A stretch of 64,000 nucleotides of DNA from JBCCQH01 sp039024435 (lineage in GTDB: Bacteria; Bacteroidota; Bacteroidia; J057; JADKCL01). Of this stretch, positions 59,263-64,000 are shown piece after piece (the stretch's first letter is position 1; each line of letters starts with the position of its first letter). The DNA is taken from NCBI GenBank assembly GCA_039024435.1, contig JBCCQH010000025.1, positions 8,762-72,761 on the forward strand, written 5' to 3'. A program made the translations under genes and the position numbers. The notes beneath the pieces were generated by a model. It saw only the letters and a list, made by a program, of their open reading frames with translations, made no database searches and was not told where the DNA came from.

Positions 59263-60160
59263 CTTCTTTTGATTGTAGGATTCTGTAAGCCTTTTCTAAA
59301 TCTTCGCCGCTCATTTCGTCGCTCAATTCCGTAAGGGCAGACTTGCCGTAAAGCTGGTTGTACTGGCGATTGAGCATACAAAAGGCTGCGAAGTTTGGCA
59401 GTTCATTAAGCACCTTGTATATCGCTTCTTCATCGGTTCCATAGGGCCAGAAAAAGGTGCTTTCATAGTCGGCCCCTGCCTTGATCCTGATGGCCCAATT
59501 TTTCAGCATCCGATCCGTGACCAGGAAGGGGTCGCGGTTGTTCGCTTCCCGCTGGTTGGCTGGCATTGAATCTATGATGGCAAGGATTTCGGCTTTCATG
59601 TGGTTTGAAATCTCGCCTTCCAAGTCCTCCATCAAATGCGAACTGCGCTTTGTCAGGTCGAAATACTTGCCCTTGACTTGCTCCCAAAATTTGCGATGCG
59701 GTACATCCGCAATTGTATCGCGCACAAGTTCCTCATCGGTTCCCCATCCAAAGGGTGTATCAGGGTTGAAAGCGTCATAGATTCGGTTGGCATACCAGTC
59801 AGGTTCTCCCGTATCATCCGAAGCATTGACGGTGCGGTTATACTGTTGCTTTTTCAGTACCCCGCGCAAGATCAGGTAAAGCACCCCGGATGCCCCGGCC
59901 ACCACCGCGCCGATCTTCATGCCGTTGATGAATCGACGCTGGCCAGGGGTGTAACTGTCGCCTGTGGTCTGAACCGTAATCGGCTGGGCAATGGGTGCGA
60001 TTTCCTGACTTGTCGCTGGGTCCAGAGCGGGAAGCTGTCGCGGCTGCTGGACAACGACCATAGGCGGCTGGGCCTGGGGCTGGTTGGCCTTGGCTACCAT
60101 CGCCTGCGTCACCATCGCGGCCACGGCAGGGTTTCCCAATTCTGAATTGCTGAAAAGCAT
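59195..60160 (-). CDS. Membrane protein with two annexin-like repeats, 321 aa
   Basis: Ala/Gln/Pro-rich N-terminal 70 residues, one span (about 80-100, MKIGAVVAGASGVLYLIL), then two repeats. The first, near residue 138, begins GWGTDEELVRDTI. The second, near residue 240, begins YGTDEEAIYKVLNEL and continues RQYNQLYGKSALTELSDEMS. GTDE, a hydrophobic helix, Y-x-x-x-Y-G and a terminal L-S...G-x-D/E match annexin repeats, which bind membranes with calcium. Only two of the four canonical repeats are present. Confidence 0.65.
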   Translation of the reverse strand: MLFSNSELGNPAVAAMVTQAMVAKANQPQAQPPMVVVQQPRQLPALDPATSQEIAPIAQPITVQTTGDSYTPGQRRFINGMKIGAVVAGASGVLYLILRGVLKKQQYNRTVNASDDTGEPDWYANRIYDAFNPDTPFGWGTDEELVRDTIADVPHRKFWEQVKGKYFDLTKRSSHLMEDLEGEISNHMKAEILAIIDSMPANQREANNRDPFLVTDRMLKNWAIRIKAGADYESTFFWPYGTDEEAIYKVLNELPNFAAFCMLNRQYNQLYGKSALTELSDEMSGEDLEKAYRILQSKEDAIGKSKLELVRICTNGSSAIA

Positions 60161-60186
60161 GATTTGATTGTCAGGTTAGCGGTTTG

Positions 60187-60378
60187 TCAGTTTCGAAGGC
60201 CCAATTGCTTCTTGACCATTCCCCCAAAGGGGCCACGCATGATTCCCGGCCCTTTATATGCCAGGGCTTGAAGGGTGGCGGTATCGAAGTTCTTAGCCAA
60301 TTCAGCAAGGGCTTTAATCTTGGTTTCGGCTTCGTTTTTGTCGGTTGCCGAAATGCTCACGTTGTACTTAAAATTCAT
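60187..60378 (-). CDS. Small conserved-type protein, 63 aa
   Basis: MNFKYNVSISATDKNEAETK then IKALAELAKNFDTATLQAL. The pattern (strand, long helix with A-L-A-x-L-A, then T-L-x-A-L-A) recurs in small proteins of phages and plasmids that I remember without a function. It overlaps the upstream gene's end by 11 bp, supporting translation. Confidence 0.65.
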   Translation of the reverse strand: MNFKYNVSISATDKNEAETKIKALAELAKNFDTATLQALAYKGPGIMRGPFGGMVKKQLGLRN

Positions 60379-61309
60379 GTGTGAATTCCTCGGTGTTTGG
60401 GTTGTCAGTTTCTACTTGTTGCATTTGCTGGGCTTGTTCGTTGGCGTTGTCTTCACCATCGATCAAATCCTGCACAACAGGGATTAGTTCAGGTTGTTCC
60501 ATGAAGGTGTCCAGGATCATCATAACCTGGATGAAATCCTGCTGGCTGAAAGCGGATTGAATCCGTTTTAGCAGGTCCAGGTATGGCTGATCCTCCGGGG
60601 AGATCGCCGGGCCGCTCGGCTCGTCCGCTGCACTAAACGAGACTTCGGCCTGGGGCTGGACAGGCTGGGCGAATTGCTGCTGCATCTGCGCGGCCTGTAT
60701 GTCGTTGTCTTCCTCGATGATCCCGGCCAATGCCTGACCACCAGGAAGCCGTGCAAGGATTTGGGGATTGCGCCGTATGAATCCCTCCAGAAATATCCCA
60801 CCAAGTTCTCCAAGGTTGATATTCCCCATGTGCAGCTTCTTCCCCTTGAATACCTCCAGGTCTTTTTCAAGCTGGTCGCTGTACTCTTTCAACTCGTCGT
60901 GTTCAGAGTTCAACGTGTCGTACTTTTCTTGAAGGGCTTTATGATCCCACTCCAGGCGGTCGAATTGCCGCTGTTTTTCAAAGTCGCTGCGGAGTTGGTT
61001 AGAAATCCCTTCCAGACTTGTCGCCGTTCCGCCCTGGGGCTTGTTTCGCTCGATGAAAAGGGTGTGCTTGTCGTTGTGCTGGCTTTTACCCTTGTAAAGC
61101 GTAATTTCTACCTCTTGGGTAGAACCAAGGGAAATATGGTCTGTAACCGATCCGAACAGCGTGGGGTCGTCGGTGCGCTCGATCACCAGAAGGCCATCAA
61201 TTCGCACTTCATAGTCGGTCGGTTCGTCACGCTCCAGGTCCGCATTCAGCTTTCGTTCAATGCGGTCCATTTCGTGATTGGAAAAAGGGCGTTCAAATAG
61301 CTTTCCCAT
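60368..61309 (-). CDS. Coiled-coil protein with acidic C-terminus, 313 aa
   Basis: Start at 61309 (MGKLFERPFSNHEMDRIERK). A beta-rich front third (YEVRIDGLLVIERTD, VEITLYKGKSQ), a coiled coil (about 110-160, ALQEKYDTLNSEHDELKEYS), a helix-rich part and a Gln/Glu-rich acidic end (NANEQAQQMQQVETDN). No signal or span; scaffold-like. Overlaps both neighbours by 11-17 bp. Confidence 0.7.
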   Translation of the reverse strand: MGKLFERPFSNHEMDRIERKLNADLERDEPTDYEVRIDGLLVIERTDDPTLFGSVTDHISLGSTQEVEITLYKGKSQHNDKHTLFIERNKPQGGTATSLEGISNQLRSDFEKQRQFDRLEWDHKALQEKYDTLNSEHDELKEYSDQLEKDLEVFKGKKLHMGNINLGELGGIFLEGFIRRNPQILARLPGGQALAGIIEEDNDIQAAQMQQQFAQPVQPQAEVSFSAADEPSGPAISPEDQPYLDLLKRIQSAFSQQDFIQVMMILDTFMEQPELIPVVQDLIDGEDNANEQAQQMQQVETDNPNTEEFTHEF

Positions 61310-61670
61310 GTTCAGGTTTTGCTTGTGATTGATGCTTTGTTTTGGTGACTTGCGGTATTGCAAGCATCAGCGTAAGAGTTAGCGGACTAGGCTGGGTGTT
61401 TGTGATTGTTACTTGCCCGGTATGCTCAAACTGTTGTTCGTTGTAACCTGTTCCGGTTGAATCGAGGATGCCGTATGCGGATTCGACGGTGATTCCTACG
61501 GCGGTGTTGAGCAATTCGTAAGGGCAGTACAACCAGGTATTGAAGGCCGGGAAGACAAAGATGGCATTGGCCGGGATCGTCAGCGTCCGCATTTGGACGT
61601 GGTAGTTTCGACCAAAGCCCATTTCCCGCATCCGTACCGGGATCGTTTCCTGGATAAAGCTGGTGGTCAT
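61293..61670 (-). CDS. Small beta-rich protein, 125 aa; putative virion component
   Basis: The protein is built of alternating strands (VQMRTLTIPANAIFVFPAFN, GQVTITNTQPSPLTLTLMLA) and ends in a basic tail. No signal or span. Position directly after the two beta-rich paralogs and length resemble minor capsid or spike proteins, but no family is recognised. Overlaps both neighbours. Confidence 0.6.
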   Translation of the reverse strand: MTTSFIQETIPVRMREMGFGRNYHVQMRTLTIPANAIFVFPAFNTWLYCPYELLNTAVGITVESAYGILDSTGTGYNEQQFEHTGQVTITNTQPSPLTLTLMLAIPQVTKTKHQSQAKPEHGKAI

Positions 61671-62152
61671 TGTCCGGTCCTTTCGTAATAGAGGTAAACA
61701 TGAACGGTATAGGCTTCTTCGACACGTCCCAGCTTGTTCAGCACGTCCTTGTAAAAGCCGTGGATGACGCGATGGTTACTATCAATCTCCACATCTATCG
61801 GGCGGTAGTTGCGCCCTGAATACCAGAACTCGGTACGCTTCGCCAACGTACCGCCTGGGGCTACGATTCCCAGCGGTCCATGATTCATTTCGTAACTCAT
61901 CTCCAGGGCAACGGTAGTCTGTAAGAAAACGTCACCCGGAGCGTGCCACCGTAAGGAAATATTCCCTGCTGTGTTTTCAGGCCAGGGAGTAGCCAGCAAC
62001 TTATTCCAGTTGCCGTTCCCTGGGTTCACCACGAAATTGATGCCGACGACCTTGTACACATCGCAAGGCAGGGTAATGTCGAATGTCCTGCGGTCCTCCA
62101 CTCGGAAGACCTCAAAGGATTCTTTCAGTATGCGAATCTGCCTACTGAGCAT
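61667..62152 (-). CDS. Beta-rich protein, 161 aa; putative jelly-roll capsid protein A
   Basis: Strands alternate throughout (FDITLPCDVYKVVGINFVVN, TTVALEMSYEMN, VDVEID-like PIDVEIDSN) and it ends in GFYKD...EAYTVHVYLYYER. The last 40 residues parallel AIYTD...DPYTVSIYLEIEL in the next protein, so the two are paralogs. Trp-rich middle. No signal or span. The pattern fits a single jelly-roll. It overlaps its neighbours by 4 and 11 bp. Confidence 0.62.
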   Translation of the reverse strand: MLSRQIRILKESFEVFRVEDRRTFDITLPCDVYKVVGINFVVNPGNGNWNKLLATPWPENTAGNISLRWHAPGDVFLQTTVALEMSYEMNHGPLGIVAPGGTLAKRTEFWYSGRNYRPIDVEIDSNHRVIHGFYKDVLNKLGRVEEAYTVHVYLYYERTGQ

Positions 62153-62528
62153 CTTCCTCCAGTTCGATTTCCAAATAGATCGAAACCGTGTAGGGATCGA
62201 ACCCTTGCACTGCGCTGTTGCTGTCGGTATAGATGGCTTTCAGGATGCCGTTTCCGGGGGCGTGATCCATCGGCAAATACCTGTTCTTTGGAGCCACACC
62301 CAAACCTGACATAAGCAGCTTGGTATGGTATTCGTCAGGAATTACTTCCTCTCCGTTGAGTAGGATTTGCACCGTTCCACGGTGGTACAGCATTTCGTCG
62401 CGGTCGCTAGTCAGCAGCAAACCCCGCACCCTTGCGGTGTGCTTGTCCAGTTCAAAATCGCCTTTTGCGTTGTCTTCGGCGTTTTGGACCAGCGGTAGGT
62501 CGTACCGCTTGCGTATGATCTTTCCCAT
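62142..62528 (-). CDS. Beta-rich protein, 128 aa; putative jelly-roll capsid protein B
   Basis: Short basic start (MGKIIRKRYDLPLV), then strands (ARVRGLLLTSDRDEMLYHRG, VQILLNGEEVIPDE) and the C-terminal ILKAIYTD...YTVSIYLEIELEE shared with protein A. Two paralogous small beta proteins side by side recall the paired single-jelly-roll capsid proteins of membrane-containing tailless phages; this is an inference. Confidence 0.62.
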   Translation of the reverse strand: MGKIIRKRYDLPLVQNAEDNAKGDFELDKHTARVRGLLLTSDRDEMLYHRGTVQILLNGEEVIPDEYHTKLLMSGLGVAPKNRYLPMDHAPGNGILKAIYTDSNSAVQGFDPYTVSIYLEIELEEDAQ

Positions 62529-62615
62529 TGGTGGTTATTGTGGTTTGTTGTCGGATAAGGATGCAGGTGGGCCGCCCAGGATCAGGCGGCCCGGCCTGCT
62601 ACAAATGAACTGCCC

Positions 62616-63290
62616 TTATGGTGTGGTCATCGTGCCGTAAAGCCCGACATAGATTTGAGTGTCTTGCGGAATACCAGCCACCGTTCCAAGTTCCAGGGTG
62701 CATTCCACCAGCACGTCATCGTGGATCAGGCGCGGGTTGTGCAGCTTGTAAAAGCCTTGCGCCCACATCGCGTTTTGATCGGTACAGAATACGCGCATCG
62801 AGGTTTCGGGAACGATCTGCACCTTGTTTGCTTTCAGCGAAAATTCGCCGTTGGCAATGGCCGCAAAGTTCGATTGCTCGATGGTCTGGAAATGCGTGGA
62901 CTTGATTTCGTCCGGGGTTGGTGATCCGGGGACCGCCGCCGTGGTTTGGCCTGCCAACAGGTAAATACCCGATACAAGCATGGCCTGGTTCTTGGGCAAC
63001 TTCGCGTTGCTGATGTTGCGCAAGCCCACTTCCTTGTCGTCCTGGGTCTGGAACATCTTGATCGTGGTGCTGGAACCTACCGAAGCGATGGAGTAAATCA
63101 CCTGATCGCCCAGGCGGAGTTTCCCCATTTTCAGTTCGCGCTTGATCCGTCCAGGCAAAGACTTAAAGTGCTTTTCCATTTCGGCGCGTGATCCACGGGA
63201 ACGGTGTTTGAAGGGTACGCCGCGTCCCCGGCCTCGCCCTTCCAGACCCAAAAGGTCGTTTTGAACATTTTCGTCGAAAAAATCAGACAT
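62616..63290 (-). CDS. 224-aa protein; best major-capsid candidate of the block
   Basis: The N-terminus is Gly/Arg-rich (EGRGRGRGVPFKHRSRGSRA), as in capsid proteins that contact nucleic acid or membrane. A beta-rich body follows (LRLGDQVIYSIASVGSSTTI, AMLVSGIYLLAG) and ends with YKLHNPRLI, VECTLELGTVAGIP and TQIYVGLYGTMTTP. No signal, span or enzyme motif. It has the longest intergenic leader (87 bp) on its 3' side, and its own expression would suit a major structural protein. Confidence 0.6.
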   Translation of the reverse strand: MSDFFDENVQNDLLGLEGRGRGRGVPFKHRSRGSRAEMEKHFKSLPGRIKRELKMGKLRLGDQVIYSIASVGSSTTIKMFQTQDDKEVGLRNISNAKLPKNQAMLVSGIYLLAGQTTAAVPGSPTPDEIKSTHFQTIEQSNFAAIANGEFSLKANKVQIVPETSMRVFCTDQNAMWAQGFYKLHNPRLIHDDVLVECTLELGTVAGIPQDTQIYVGLYGTMTTP

Positions 63291-63335
63291 GATTATTGGT
63301 TTGGGTTGTTATGAATTGAAAAATGTGTACTGGTT

Positions 63336-63983
63336 TTACATCTGGTCGAAGCCGACCAGTTCACCGTCTTGGTCCACGAATGCGTCCAGGTCTTCGTCAA
63401 CGTCTTCAAAGTCGGTGTCGATTGCGCCGAATCCCTCCAGGTCTTCGTCGTCTTCGTCCTCCAGGTCAAAGTCTGCATCGACTACGCCCGGAAGGGGTAA
63501 GGCCGATTGTTCCCGGAAGTCCATGCTGGAGGCAATCAGGGAATTGTTCATCTGATCCAGAGTTGCAAAAGGATTTGCCCCCAGGTAGCCCAAATCTGAA
63601 TCCGGGCCAGCATCGCCGCCTTGGTCGGAAGTGGTCGCATCCTTCTTGCTGAACAGGCCGATCTTGTCCAGAAACAGCTTCTTGCCGAACTCGGAGAAGA
63701 ACATTTTGGCCCTGCCGGACACTCCGGCCTTGTAGGTTTCAAAGTCGAATTTGCCGCCATTTGGGGGTTGTGCTTGTCGCAGGTTGGGGTCGCCCGTAGC
63801 TGCGGCACGCGCAGGCATTGCCAGGGCAAGGCCAGTGCCGATACTTACAAGGGATGCGCTTTGCTTGTGGATGCCGTAAAGGGCCAGGATCACACCTGCC
63901 GGAAGGCTTACCCGACCGGGTACGAGAACCGCCCCCAGGGTCATCCCTCCAAATGCCATAAGCGCATTTTTTCCCCAATCCAT
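63336..63983 (-). CDS. Membrane protein with very acidic C-terminus, 215 aa
   Basis: Three short hydrophobic segments in the first 55 residues (MAFGGMTLGAVLVPG, LPAGVILALYGI, LVSIGTGLALAMP), a central helical part, then an extremely acidic tail (DFDLEDEDDEDLEGF). Such a tail could mimic DNA or bind basic capsid arms like that of the neighbouring 224-aa protein. It is the last complete gene before the right edge; the block continues beyond. Confidence 0.65.
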   Translation of the reverse strand: MDWGKNALMAFGGMTLGAVLVPGRVSLPAGVILALYGIHKQSASLVSIGTGLALAMPARAAATGDPNLRQAQPPNGGKFDFETYKAGVSGRAKMFFSEFGKKLFLDKIGLFSKKDATTSDQGGDAGPDSDLGYLGANPFATLDQMNNSLIASSMDFREQSALPLPGVVDADFDLEDEDDEDLEGFGAIDTDFEDVDEDLDAFVDQDGELVGFDQM

Positions 63984-64000
63984 CGCGGATTCTTTGTTAA

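Overview
The window looks like a chromosomal segment of a Bacteroidota bacterium, probably the Saprospiria (Lewinella/Haliscomenobacter-like). The reasons are two type IX secretion type-A C-terminal sorting domains, one gliding-motility-associated (CHU_C/type-B) C-terminus, a reg_prop/Y_Y_Y hybrid histidine kinase, many lipoproteins, weak Shine-Dalgarno signals and TAnnTTTG-type promoter elements. This placement is inferred from family composition, not from a search.

Layout. 1-7469 (minus strand): three envelope or regulatory genes and a cut-off lipoprotein. 7697-9600: a tRNA-Leu hotspot with a decayed second tRNA, three hairpin terminators, an AraC C-terminal remnant, a nonsense-interrupted small membrane-protein gene, and a secreted-protein gene split by a 162-bp MITE. 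9770-14174: four envelope genes ending in an alpha-carbonic anhydrase, bracketed by two inverted MITE copies. 14389-16630: FMN reductase, luciferase-like monooxygenase and TetR regulator. 17174-21656: a T9SS cargo, a helical-repeat protein and a lipoprotein. 21800-30237: an accessory region with an IS66 remnant, an 84-bp dispersed repeat, a decayed copy of a toxin-like gene junction, and a three-gene cluster (968-aa gene broken, 247 aa, 1035 aa) facing a small membrane protein. 30237-39531: ordinary envelope and metabolic genes (DUF2157/GDYXXLXY pair, ARPP-1, PD40-VWA, glgA-glgC, secreted phosphatase, T9SS cargo). 39804-45472 (minus): a tightly packed six-gene operon with a CHU_C surface protein, a papain/C39-like putative effector, a lipoprotein and a Tox-REase-5/Imm52 toxin-immunity pair. 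46124-46780: a gene-free stretch rich in hairpins. 46781-48635: a third helical-repeat protein with a small secreted protein. 48920-63983 (minus): about 20 co-directional, tightly spaced genes that look like a tailless, membrane-containing virus module or a device derived from one. It has small beta-rich putative capsid proteins, many single-span membrane proteins, a membrane-anchored peptidoglycan-binding protein, a YkuD-like protein, an amidase next to a tiny membrane protein, and a 1611-aa protein ending in a RadA-like ATPase.

Three things stand out. (1) Helical-repeat proteins of about 490 aa occur three times, each time with a small secreted protein or lipoprotein gene at the 3' end. (2) The 22-30 kb locus has the traits of an uncharacterised toxin or conflict cluster: a shared domain between neighbours, a glycine-zipper tail, a relic duplicate of the 3' junction, and one member degenerating. 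(3) The right-hand 15 kb is a candidate undescribed virus-like element that continues beyond the window.
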